DNA from: JANMAT01 sp031359995
Lineage (GTDB): Bacteria; Actinomycetota; Acidimicrobiia; Acidimicrobiales; Ilumatobacteraceae
Direction of reading: 5' to 3'
Assembly: GCA_031359995.1 (NCBI GenBank)
Contig: JANMAT010000174.1
Span: forward strand, 1 to 12,271
DNA length: 12,271 bases
Made by a program: the position numbers and the translations under genes. Below, piece by piece: positions 1 to 6,722 of this stretch. Positions within the stretch are counted from its first letter, which is position 1. The number at the start of each line of letters is the position of its first letter. The notes beneath the pieces were generated by a model. That model was not told the origin of the DNA and searched no databases. It worked only from the letters and a program-made list of their open reading frames with translations.

Positions 1-535
1 GCTGGCGCCGTCGCCCGCCGGGGCCCGGGGGCCCGCCGGCGCCCCCCCCCCCAGCCGTGCGGCGTTGGGGCCGTCGGCGCGGTGGGGGGGGGGGGTCTGG
101 GGGCGCCCCCCCACGGGGCGGGCTCAGGCCCCACAGCGCCACCGCGCCGAGCGCGGCGCCGAGCGCGGCGGCCAGCGCGCCCCGGCCGATCGGCGCCGTC
201 GGATCACGCCACACCGCGAGCACGCCGACACCGGCGAACACCGCGAACCCGACCGGGCCCGTCCACGGCCACCGGTACGCGGCCAGTCCGAGCGCGGCGC
301 CGATGCCGAGCGCCACGGCCACGATGCCGACCAGGAGCGCCTGCTTGTCGTGGGTGCCGAACCAGCGGATGGCCTGCTGCTCGAGCGGCCCGGCCAGCAC
401 GTCCACCAGCCGCTGGGCCACGGCGTCGAGCACCGACGGCCGCGAGCGGGCCACCACGGCGCCCACGATCTCGGTCGTGGCCAGCGCGGCCCCGGCCGCG
501 GCGACGCCGGCGACGGCCCGACCGACCCGTCCCAC
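1..535 (-). CDS. Molybdopterin-dependent (sulfite-oxidase-like) oxidoreductase, N-terminal membrane part, partial
   Basis: The gene runs off the left edge, leaving about 178 codons from a GTG at 535, five bases after the amidase stop. The visible part has four probable membrane segments (about residues 8-28, 66-86, 93-109, 117-136) with a conserved-looking stretch between the first two (VLDAVAQRLVDVLAGPLEQQ, then IRWFGTHDKQALLVG). That pattern of four helices and a phrase like 'RWFGTHDKQ.LLVG' is what I know from the N-terminus of actinobacterial membrane-anchored molybdopterin oxidoreductases related to sulfite oxidase/YedY. The catalytic domain is outside the window, so the cofactor and substrate cannot be seen. 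After residue 140 the reading frame becomes Pro/Gly/Arg-rich over two homopolymer runs; this may be a real linker or a sequence error. It is probably cotranscribed with the amidase. Identification rests on the N-terminus only. Confidence 0.6.
   Translation of the reverse strand, partial: MGRVGRAVAGVAAAGAALATTEIVGAVVARSRPSVLDAVAQRLVDVLAGPLEQQAIRWFGTHDKQALLVGIVAVALGIGAALGLAAYRWPWTGPVGFAVFAGVGVLAVWRDPTAPIGRGALAAALGAALGAVALWGLSPPRGGAPPDPPPPPRRRPQRRTAGGGGAGGPPGPGGRRRQ
42..95. repeat. Two long G/C homopolymer runs (C11 and G12)
   Basis: C11 at 42-52 and G12 at 84-95 lie within 54 bases of each other, inside the linker of the partial oxidoreductase and near the window edge. Both strands of the codon reading remain open, but the frame past the G12 run depends on its exact length. 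Such runs are either slippage-prone true sequence or assembly/read errors. Confidence 0.9.
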
Positions 536-540
536 CGCGG

Positions 541-1959
541 TCAGCCGCCCATGGCCGACAACGACTCGCGCAGCCGCGGGTGGGGTTGGGCGAGGCCGAC
601 GGCCGATTCCACGGCGCGCGCGGCCCGCAGCACCAGATCTTCGCGGAACCTCGCCGCCACGAGCTGCACGCCGATGGGCAGCCCCGACGCGGACACGGCG
701 ACGGGCAGCGATGCCGCCGGCTGCCCGGTCAGGTTGAACGGCACCGTGAACGGCACGGCGTCGTCCCAGCGGTCGAACCCCGGCGAGTGGTACACCACGT
801 CGGTGCGGGGCGGCAGCGTGGGCATGGTGGGCGTGAGCAGCACGTCGTGGTCACGGTGGAAGGCGGCCAGGTCCGCGATGAGAGCGGCGCGGGCTGCCAT
901 GGCGTCGCCGAAGGCCGACAGGGGCACGTCGAGGCCCTCGCGAGCGAGGTCGACGAAACCGGGGTCGCACTCGCTCCAGCGTTCACGGGGAATGGTGCGC
1001 AGGATGGCGGCGAACCCGGCTTTCCAGTGGGCCTCGAACCGTGGGCGCAGCGGCTCGAACACCGAGCCGACCTCGGTCACGATGGCGCCGAGCGAGCGGA
1101 GCGCATCGGCGGCGTGGGCCCACGCCGCCACGATCTCGTCGTCGGCCACCTCGGCCCCACCGAGGCCGATGGTGGCGGCGATGCGCAGCCCTCGCACCCC
1201 TTCGTCGAGCCCGATGCGCCAGTCGCGGCCGTCATAGGGGACGGCCCACGGGTCGCGGTCGTCGGGCTTGGCCACCTCGTTCAGGAACGTGGCGGCATCG
1301 TGCACCGTGCGGGCGATGGGGCCACCGGCCACCGATAGCGAGAACGGGCTGTCCATCGGGCTGTGGGGCACCCGGCCGAACGTGGGCTTCACGCCGACCA
1401 GGCCGCAGTACGACGCCGGGATGCGGATGGAACCGCCGCCGTCGTTGCCGAAGGCGATGGTCCCGATGCCGGCGGCCAGCGACGACCCCGCCCCACCCGA
1501 CGAACCACCGGGGGTGTGGTTCGGGTTCCACGGGTTGCGGGTCACACCGCACAGCGTCGTGTCGGTCATGCCCTTCCAGCCGAACTCCGGCGTGGTCGTC
1601 TTCCCCAGGATCACCGCGCCGGACTCGCGCAGGCGGGCGACGGCCGGCGCGTCGGCGGCGCACACATCGGTGGGCGTGGTGGTCGACCCCGACCGCACCG
1701 GGAAGCCCCTCATGGCCACGATGTCTTTGATGGTGACCGGCACGCCGTCGAGCGGGCCGAGTGGCGTGCCCGCGGCGTGACGGGCGGCCGATGCCGCCGC
1801 CGCGTCGCGAGCACCCTCACCGTCGACGATCACGAAGGCGTTGAGCGTGGGGTCCAACGCCTCGATGCGGTCCAGGTGGGCGACGACCACCTGGCGCGGG
1901 TCGAGCTCACCTCGCCGGTAGCGGGCGGCCAGCTCGGTGGCCGTGAGGAAGGTGTCCAC
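541..1959 (-). CDS. Amidase-signature family hydrolase
   Basis: A 472-residue amidase-signature enzyme, which hydrolyses a carboxamide (C-N) bond using a Ser-cisSer-Lys triad. The triad is complete: Lys78 (in VTIKDI), cis-Ser153 (in GGSSGGAG) and nucleophile Ser177 (in GNDGGGSIRIPAS). The spacing matches GatA closely, but there is no gatB or gatC beside it, so a GatCAB role is unlikely; the acyl substrate cannot be read from sequence. The length is typical of the family. The start is GTG at 1959, 18 bases after the stop of the HNH-like gene; an ATG at 1967 is out of frame. The oxidoreductase gene begins 5 bases downstream, so the three minus-strand genes look like one transcript. Nothing links it clearly to the aromatic pathway, although an amide-to-aromatic route cannot be excluded. 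Confidence 0.93.
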   Translation of the reverse strand: MDTFLTATELAARYRRGELDPRQVVVAHLDRIEALDPTLNAFVIVDGEGARDAAAASAARHAAGTPLGPLDGVPVTIKDIVAMRGFPVRSGSTTTPTDVCAADAPAVARLRESGAVILGKTTTPEFGWKGMTDTTLCGVTRNPWNPNHTPGGSSGGAGSSLAAGIGTIAFGNDGGGSIRIPASYCGLVGVKPTFGRVPHSPMDSPFSLSVAGGPIARTVHDAATFLNEVAKPDDRDPWAVPYDGRDWRIGLDEGVRGLRIAATIGLGGAEVADDEIVAAWAHAADALRSLGAIVTEVGSVFEPLRPRFEAHWKAGFAAILRTIPRERWSECDPGFVDLAREGLDVPLSAFGDAMAARAALIADLAAFHRDHDVLLTPTMPTLPPRTDVVYHSPGFDRWDDAVPFTVPFNLTGQPAASLPVAVSASGLPIGVQLVAARFREDLVLRAARAVESAVGLAQPHPRLRESLSAMGG

Positions 1960-1977
1960 CCCGGCATCGTCGCGCGT

Positions 1978-2409
1978 TCAGGAGCGCAGCACGACCAGGA
2001 ACTGGCCGCCGCCCGCCTCGACCTCGGTGGTAGGGGCCAGGTCGGGTGCGAGCCGCGCCACCCGGTCACCCAACCACGCCGCCGCCTGGTCGCCGTCGGC
2101 CTTGGTCGGGCACCGGGCCATGACCTCACGCCCGCGCTTGCGGGCGAGGCGGTCGACCGCCGCGATGATCGGAGCAGGGTCCACCACGAACAGGTGTGGG
2201 GCCCAGGGCACCACCGCGGCGATCGCCCCCTTCTTGGTGTTGCACTGGCGATGGGCCAGCCGTTCGGGAACGCCGGCCTTGGCCTTGGTGGTGCGGCTGT
2301 CGATGCTCGGACCACGGCCATCGTTCACCGACATCGTCGGATCCACCGGTTCGTCGCACAGCCAGCACCGCCAGCCGTCACGCTCCCCCACCTCGTCGAG
2401 CTTGCTCAT
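1978..2409 (-). CDS. HNH-nuclease-like zinc protein, catalytic His apparently absent
   Basis: A 143-residue protein with an HNH-like N-terminal half: a CWLC pair (Cys15, Cys18) and LAHRQCNTKKG (His53, Cys56, Asn57), the usual end of an HNH zinc knuckle. In active HNH enzymes the middle contains a Asp-His pair followed by a Pro; here the matching place reads SIDSR (Asp37-Ser38), so the usual catalytic His is not visible. The C-terminal half (about 70-143) is a compact alpha/beta stretch I do not recognise. I chose the ATG at 2409 because a TACGGT -10 box lies 7 bases upstream; the frame is open 48 bases further to an ATG at 2457, but that start would overlap the divergent gene. It is head of the run leading to the amidase. 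It may be a nuclease relic, a DNA-binding protein, or a variant with a shifted active site. Confidence 0.75.
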   Translation of the reverse strand: MSKLDEVGERDGWRCWLCDEPVDPTMSVNDGRGPSIDSRTTKAKAGVPERLAHRQCNTKKGAIAAVVPWAPHLFVVDPAPIIAAVDRLARKRGREVMARCPTKADGDQAAAWLGDRVARLAPDLAPTTEVEAGGGQFLVVLRS

Positions 2410-2451
2410 CGTCGGCACCGTACCGCCCCGAGCGTGTGGCAGCCTGGCCCG
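2410..2451. promoter_or_regulatory. Short divergent promoter region, HNH-like gene / DksA-like gene
   Basis: Only 42 bases separate two divergent start codons. On the minus strand TACGGT (2422-2417) lies 7 bases before the ATG at 2409. On the plus strand CAGCCT (2440-2445), a weaker TANNNT match, lies 6 bases before the GTG at 2452. No ribosome-binding site is visible for either gene, which fits leaderless transcripts. No convincing -35 boxes were seen. Confidence 0.5.
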
Positions 2452-2802
2452 GTGCACCCGGACCTCGTCGAGCGGCTACGCGCCGCCATCGACGACGCCC
2501 GCCGCACCACCGAGTCGCAGGTCGCCGGGCTCCAGGCCACCTACACCGACATCGTCGACGCCGCCGAGATGAGCAACAACGACGACGAGCACGACCCCGA
2601 TGGGGCCACCGTGGCCTACGAACGGGCCCAGGTGTGGGCCCTGCTCCGACAGGCGCGCGCCGACCTCGACGCCCTGGCCGAGGCGGCGGTCCGGCTCGCC
2701 GCCGCCACGATCCTCGTGTGCGACCGGTGCGGCGGACCGATCGCGTTCGAGCGCCTGCTGGCCATCCCCCACGTACGCGTGTGCGTGGCCTGCGCCCGCT
2801 GA
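2452..2802 (+). CDS. TraR/DksA-type C4 zinc-finger protein
   Basis: A 116-residue protein starting at GTG 2452. The N-terminal two thirds is a predicted helical hairpin (about 3-85), with the acidic turn DDEHDPDGATVAYERA near residues 44-59 that is typical of actinobacterial members. The C-terminus is a four-cysteine zinc finger: Cys90-x2-Cys93 and Cys111-x2-Cys114, with the family phrase CGGPIAFERLLAIP between. DksA/TraR proteins bind RNA polymerase through the secondary channel and modulate initiation; whether this divergent actinobacterial form does so is unknown. No ATG is available near the N-terminus, and the GTG has a -10-like box 6 bases upstream, so the start is well supported. It ends 9 bases before the converging IclR gene, with a shared hairpin over both stops. 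Confidence 0.85.
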   Translation: MHPDLVERLRAAIDDARRTTESQVAGLQATYTDIVDAAEMSNNDDEHDPDGATVAYERAQVWALLRQARADLDALAEAAVRLAAATILVCDRCGGPIAFERLLAIPHVRVCVACAR

Positions 2803-2821
2803 CGCGTGCCGTCAACGGGCG
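2793..2821. terminator. Bidirectional hairpin terminator covering two stop codons
   Basis: An inverted repeat runs CGCCCG (2793-2798), one mismatch, TGACG (2800-2804), loop CGTGC, CGTCA (2810-2814), one mismatch, CGGGCG (2816-2821). The stem has 11 pairs with one C/A mismatch. The stop codons of the DksA-like gene (2800-2802) and of the IclR gene (2812-2814, reverse) sit in opposite arms. No U-tract follows on either side, which is common for GC-rich actinobacteria. Its position between converging genes supports a role for both. Confidence 0.65.
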
Positions 2822-3654
2822 ACCGGTGGGCCCAACCCGCGGCCGGTGTGGCCCATGGCCGCCGAGACCTCGGCGGCAGCCCGGCACACCATGCGGGCAT
2901 AGCGGGGCATGCCCTCACGAGTCATGCGCAGGTTCGGCCCGGCCACCGACACCGCGGCGATCGCCCCACCATCGTGGCCGAACACCGGAGCGCCGACCGA
3001 GGCGACGCCCGGCTCGCTTTCCTCGAAGCTGACCGCGTAGCCGAGGCGGCGGACGTCGTCGAGTGCCTGTTGGAAGACGCCGCGCGACGTCAGCGTGCGC
3101 GGCCCGAGTCGCCGGAGCCCACCGGCGATGAGCTGGTCGACGACCTCCGGGGGCGAATGCGCGAGGATCGCCTTGCCCGAGCTGGTGGCATGGGCGGGCA
3201 TGCGGCGTCCGAGGCGTCCGAACAGCCGGAGCGTGGCCTGGCTCTCGAAGCGCTCCAGGTACACGACCTCGGTGCCGTCGAGCACCGCCAGATGCGCCGT
3301 CTCGGCACTCTCGTTGCGCAGCCGTTCCAGGATCGGGTGGGCGACCTCGCGCAGCTCGGTGGTGTGCACGACCAGCTGCCCCAGCTCGTACAGCCGGAAG
3401 CCGAGCCGGTAGCGATCGTCGTGGGTCTTGGCCACGAAGCCCTCGGCCAGCAGGGTGGTCAGCATTCGGTGCACCGTCGACTTGCCGGTGCCGAGCCGGC
3501 GGGCCAGCTCCGACACGCCGAGGATCGGCTCGTCGAAGCTGAACTGCTGCAGCAGCCGCAGGGTGTTGGTCACCGTGTTGAGCTGACCGGGAGGCACGGG
3601 TCGGCGAGCGACGGCGCGCGTACCCGACGAAGGCCGCGCCGTGCGCGGGCTCAT
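2812..3654 (-). CDS. IclR-family transcriptional regulator
   Basis: A 280-residue regulator, slightly long for the family (about 250-270) because of a basic, Pro-rich N-terminal tail of about 25 residues. A winged helix-turn-helix lies at about 28-90, with the recognition helix in LARRLGTGKSTVHRMLTTLL (50-69). The effector domain follows at about 97-265, with the family phrase SSGKAILA (158-165) and EESEPGVASVGAPVF (211-225). IclR proteins bind small aromatics or organic acids in this domain, and PcaU, PobR and CatR-like members control aromatic catabolism. It starts 25 bases after the stop of the phosphohistidine subunit, behind a GGGAG-rich ribosome site, so it is the last gene of the 7427-2812 operon. 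The paired operator-like sites at 7497-7535 and 9645-9683 are its likely targets. That assignment is inference. Confidence 0.93.
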   Translation of the reverse strand: MSPRTARPSSGTRAVARRPVPPGQLNTVTNTLRLLQQFSFDEPILGVSELARRLGTGKSTVHRMLTTLLAEGFVAKTHDDRYRLGFRLYELGQLVVHTTELREVAHPILERLRNESAETAHLAVLDGTEVVYLERFESQATLRLFGRLGRRMPAHATSSGKAILAHSPPEVVDQLIAGGLRRLGPRTLTSRGVFQQALDDVRRLGYAVSFEESEPGVASVGAPVFGHDGGAIAAVSVAGPNLRMTREGMPRYARMVCRAAAEVSAAMGHTGRGLGPPVAR

Positions 3655-3679
3655 CCCCGTGGCTCCCGGTCGGATTGCA

Positions 3680-5485
3680 TCACAGGATCGTGACCGTGCC
3701 GTTGTCGCCGTCGACGCGGATGCGCATGCCCGTCTTGATCGACTTGGTGGCGAACGCGGTGCCGGTCACTGCGGGCAGACCGTACTCCCGGCACACGATG
3801 GCCGCATGGCTCATCATGCCGCCGGAGTCGGTGACGGTGCCGGCGATGCGGCGGAACACCGGCGCCCACGACGGCGCCGTGACCGGGGCGACCAGGATCT
3901 CGCCATCCTCCAGCTCCGCCACCTGCTCGGCACTGCTGAGCACACGGGCCACACCCTCCACGACACCGGGCGAGGCGGCGAAACCCGAGAGCCCGCCGTC
4001 GTCCGACAGTCCCCCGAGCCACTTGCCGATCGAGTCGCTGGTGATGCCCCACAACATGATCGTGAACGGCTCGGTCACGACCTCAGGCGGCTGACCGAGC
4101 GCGGGTGGCGCGTCCCACGCCTGGCACGCCGTCATGATCGACCGCCGACGAGCGACCACGGCGGGCCAGTACGACGGTCCGCGGGCAGTGGTGCCCGCCG
4201 ACCACGCAAACGTCATGTCGCTGATGGCGTTGGGGATCTCGTCACGCTTGAGCATGAAGATGTCGTTGGCGTCACCCCAGAACCCTTCCTTCACGAACAC
4301 GTTCGACAGCTCGCGCATCTTGCGCCACATGACGCTGATGCCCCAGTGCTCGACGTAGAAGTTGTGGTTCTCCACGTAGTGGAACACCGTGCGACTCAGC
4401 CCGAGCTTGGCTTCGAAGTTGGCCCGGTCGTCGCCGTCGAGCAGATCGAGGTACTCCGACGCCACACGATCGCGCTCGGCGATCACCTCGGCGATCGGCG
4501 TGTCGATCTCCTCGCCCGCCTGCAGCTTACGGATGTAGCCACGCATGAACGAGAAGGGGATGTCGAGCCGCTCGGCCCACACCGCGTCGGTGTGGTAGAA
4601 GCCGGTGCCGTTCGAGTAGTTGAACCACGGGTACTGGGCCTTGCCGTACTCGACCAACCACGCCTCGCCCCCGGCGGCACCCTTCACCGCGGCCAGGGCC
4701 TGGTCGACGGTACCCTCGCACAGCGCGTCGCCCAGACCGGTGGTGACGGCCAGGCGGGCCAACCGGCGAAGCTCCTCGTCGGGCCGGAACAGGTCGACCT
4801 CGATGCCGGCGACCATCTTGGCGATCGACAGGTCGGGGATGTTGGGAAAGACCTGCTTGCAGAACCCGAAGTAGTCGAGGTACGCAGCGTAGCCGAGGTT
4901 GAGCATCTCGAAGTGCAGCTGCCACAGCTCGAGCGCGGTGTCGATGAGATCGTGGTACCCGTGCTGCAGGTCGTACACGTTGCTACGGCCGTGGTGCCCG
5001 GTGACGACCTCGATGTCGACCATGTCCGGCAGCGGCGCGAACGTGAGCGCCTCGAGCTTGGCGATGACCTTCTTCGCCTTCTCGATCCACTCGTCTTCGA
5101 TGGCGTTCCAGTTGGCGAAGTAGTGGCCGGCGCGCTCCATGAAGTGACCGACCCGCTCGGGGATGTCGGCGGGGTCGGCGACACCGACCGGCGCCAGATA
5201 CATCCAGCCGTTCAGCACCCGGATGTCGATGCCCATGGCCGGTGGCACGATGTAGTGCCGGCTGTTGTAGGAGCCGAGCGAGGCGAAGGCGTACTCCACC
5301 AGGCTCAGGTCGAACGGCGGCATCACCGTGGGCAGGTGGATGGCGTCCCGGAACCAGAACGTGTTGTCCTCGTACTCCTTGCGGGCGTCGCTGAACACCT
5401 GGTGGTACGAGTACAGCTCTTCCCACCCCTCGGCGCCCGGCGGCGTGGTGATGGAGAACGGGCTGGCGAAACGAGACTCGCCCAT
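3680..5485 (-). CDS. PEP-synthase-like phosphohistidine subunit (phenylphosphate synthase alpha-like)
   Basis: A 601-residue protein matching the central and C-terminal parts of PEP synthase but lacking the ATP-binding domain, which is in the next gene upstream. The last 101 residues (501-601) form the PEP-utilising mobile domain, with the phosphohistidine motif GGMMSHAAIVCREYG and catalytic His560; ordinary PEP synthases have TCHAA at this point. Residues 1-500 hold the large middle domain, which I read as substrate-binding, with no other motif I can name. The size (about 67 kDa by length) and split agree with the 70-kDa subunit of Thauera phenylphosphate synthase. The expected role is to take a phosphoryl group on His560 and pass it to a phenolic hydroxyl. 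The ATG at 5485 sits 9 bases after an AAGGGGGG site; the frame is open to 5929 but that extension overlaps the upstream gene and is Arg-rich shadow. The substrate is inferred; a rifampin-phosphotransferase-like role is the main alternative. Confidence 0.82.
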   Translation of the reverse strand: MGESRFASPFSITTPPGAEGWEELYSYHQVFSDARKEYEDNTFWFRDAIHLPTVMPPFDLSLVEYAFASLGSYNSRHYIVPPAMGIDIRVLNGWMYLAPVGVADPADIPERVGHFMERAGHYFANWNAIEDEWIEKAKKVIAKLEALTFAPLPDMVDIEVVTGHHGRSNVYDLQHGYHDLIDTALELWQLHFEMLNLGYAAYLDYFGFCKQVFPNIPDLSIAKMVAGIEVDLFRPDEELRRLARLAVTTGLGDALCEGTVDQALAAVKGAAGGEAWLVEYGKAQYPWFNYSNGTGFYHTDAVWAERLDIPFSFMRGYIRKLQAGEEIDTPIAEVIAERDRVASEYLDLLDGDDRANFEAKLGLSRTVFHYVENHNFYVEHWGISVMWRKMRELSNVFVKEGFWGDANDIFMLKRDEIPNAISDMTFAWSAGTTARGPSYWPAVVARRRSIMTACQAWDAPPALGQPPEVVTEPFTIMLWGITSDSIGKWLGGLSDDGGLSGFAASPGVVEGVARVLSSAEQVAELEDGEILVAPVTAPSWAPVFRRIAGTVTDSGGMMSHAAIVCREYGLPAVTGTAFATKSIKTGMRIRVDGDNGTVTIL

Positions 5486-5577
5486 CGGTGTGGACCCCCC
5501 TTGCGTCCGCTGGGGACGCGTGACTGTTGGATGTGCTTGCTGGTACTTGCTTGTGCTGGCGGCGCGCCGACCGTCGG
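5486..5577 (-). promoter_or_regulatory. Intergenic leader with hairpin before the phosphohistidine subunit
   Basis: A 92-base gap inside an otherwise tight operon. In the mRNA, GCGTCC and GGACGC (5519-5514 and 5508-5503) can pair across a 5-base loop directly upstream of the AAGGGGGG ribosome site (5502-5495). A near copy of the same leader, AGCGGAC then CAAGGGGGG, also precedes the ATP-grasp gene. The rest of the gap contains short AGCAAG repeats (5538-5564 area) of no clear meaning. It could set the expression ratio of the two subunits. Confidence 0.4.
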
Positions 5578-6678
5578 TCAGTCGCTGTTCTTGATCGCGG
5601 TGGGCTTCAGCAGCGTGGCCACGATGCCGTCCATCGCCGAGCCGACCCCCCGGCTCACCGTCAGACGGGGTTTGTTGCTCCACACGGTCTCGGGCCGTGA
5701 CTGGAGCAGGTACACGACGGAGCCCGCGGGGCGCTCCGTGGTGTCGCCGGCGATGGCCACGTCGACCACCGCCCACTCGATGTCCTGCGGCCGCCCGAAG
5801 TGCTTCTCGGCCTGGCGCGCCAGTCGGGCCACCGCCTTCACCTCGACATCGGTCACGCTCGGCAGCGTCGAGCGCTCCGGCGGCAGGCTTCGGTGCACGA
5901 CGCGATCGTCGACCGGGTCGAGCACGCACTCGAGCTCCTTGGCCGACACGGTTCGCTTGACGATCTCGAACACGACCTTGTCGACGACGTAGTTGTCGGG
6001 CGTGACCTCCCCCGACACGACGCTCTCGCCGAGTCCGAAGGCCGAATCGATGACCACCTTGGAACGGTCGCCGTTGGTCGGGTCAAGGGTGAAGGCCACC
6101 CCTGCCGCCTTGGGCATGACCATCTGCTGGATGGCCACGCTCATCGCCACCTGCTCGTGGGCGTAGCCCCGCTCGTGGCGGTAGGCGATGGCCCGGTCGG
6201 TGTAGAGGCTGGCCCAGCAGCGCACCACGTGGTTCACCACGTCGTCGGCGCCGCGCACCCACAGGTACGTGTCCTGCTGGCCGGCGAAGCTGGCGTCGGG
6301 CTGGTCCTCGGCGTTGGCCGACGACCGCACCGCGACCGGCACGTCGGCGATGCCGACGCGTGCCGACAGCTCGGCGTAGCCCACCCGGATCGATTGCTCG
6401 ACCGCCGGCGACGCTCCGCTGTCCATGATGTCCTGACGGGCGCGCGCCGCGGCCGTGGCCAACCCCGCCAGGTCGTGGACGTCGAGGTGGACGAGATCCT
6501 CGTGGATCCGTTCCCAGACGCCGTTCCGGCTCATCGATTCGCCGAAGGCGTCGGTGGCGATGGCGAAGCCGGGCGGCACGGGCAGACCGGCCCGTGTCAT
6601 CGCGCCCAGACTGGCGCACTTGCCACCGACGCGCGGCGCGTCGGTGTCGTCGTAGTCCGCGAACCAGACGATGTGCAT
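5578..6678 (-). CDS. PEP-synthase-like ATP-grasp subunit (phenylphosphate synthase beta-like)
   Basis: A 366-residue stand-alone pyruvate-phosphate-dikinase ATP-binding domain. Visible landmarks are VGGKCASLG (17-25), AVRSSANAEDQPDASFAGQQ (116-135), GVAFTLDPTNGD (193-204), FGLGESVVSGEVTPD (214-228), the metal-binding QDIEWA (298-303) and LLQSRPETVW (324-333), so the full set of nucleotide-binding elements is present and the enzyme should be active. The phosphohistidine domain is absent and encoded by the next gene. About 40 kDa by length, the same as the smaller catalytic subunit of phenylphosphate synthase. Its expected role is to use the beta-phosphoryl of ATP to load the histidine of the partner, giving AMP and phosphate. 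The ATG at 6678 follows AAGGGGGG by 7 bases, 44 bases after the diiron-protein stop. Confidence 0.85.
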   Translation of the reverse strand: MHIVWFADYDDTDAPRVGGKCASLGAMTRAGLPVPPGFAIATDAFGESMSRNGVWERIHEDLVHLDVHDLAGLATAAARARQDIMDSGASPAVEQSIRVGYAELSARVGIADVPVAVRSSANAEDQPDASFAGQQDTYLWVRGADDVVNHVVRCWASLYTDRAIAYRHERGYAHEQVAMSVAIQQMVMPKAAGVAFTLDPTNGDRSKVVIDSAFGLGESVVSGEVTPDNYVVDKVVFEIVKRTVSAKELECVLDPVDDRVVHRSLPPERSTLPSVTDVEVKAVARLARQAEKHFGRPQDIEWAVVDVAIAGDTTERPAGSVVYLLQSRPETVWSNKPRLTVSRGVGSAMDGIVATLLKPTAIKNSD

Positions 6679-6722
6679 GCGGCTGCCCCCCTTGGTGTCC
6701 GCTTGCGTCGAACAGGTGTGGT
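6679..6722 (-). promoter_or_regulatory. Leader with poly-G ribosome site before the ATP-grasp subunit
   Basis: This 44-base gap carries AGCGGACACCAAGGGGGG (6703-6686 on the minus strand). The phosphohistidine subunit has AGCGGACGCAAGGGGGG (5511-5495) in the same place. The shared 17-18 base block, including the G6 ribosome site, suggests matched translation of the two subunits or an ancestral duplication of the leader. Confidence 0.45.

Noticed and set aside
541..1959. GatA subunit of the glutamyl-tRNA amidotransferase
   Set aside because: Triad spacing is GatA-like, but gatB and gatC are absent and the neighbours are an HNH-like gene and an oxidoreductase; a general amidase is the safer call.
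5486..5929. N-terminal extension of the phosphohistidine subunit
   Set aside because: The frame is open, but the extra residues are Arg-rich and overlap the C-terminus of the ATP-grasp gene; the ATG at 5485 has a strong ribosome site.
3641..5992. A 783-residue open frame on the plus strand opposite the kinase subunits
   Set aside because: It is antisense shadow of the phosphohistidine subunit, with repetitive His/Val/Asp/Arg-rich translation and no domain.
3680..6678. Anaerobic phenol carboxylation pathway
   Set aside because: The kinase pair alone would allow it, but no phenylphosphate carboxylase or UbiD-like gene is present, and the oxygen-dependent ring-cleavage enzyme and diiron protein point to aerobic metabolism.
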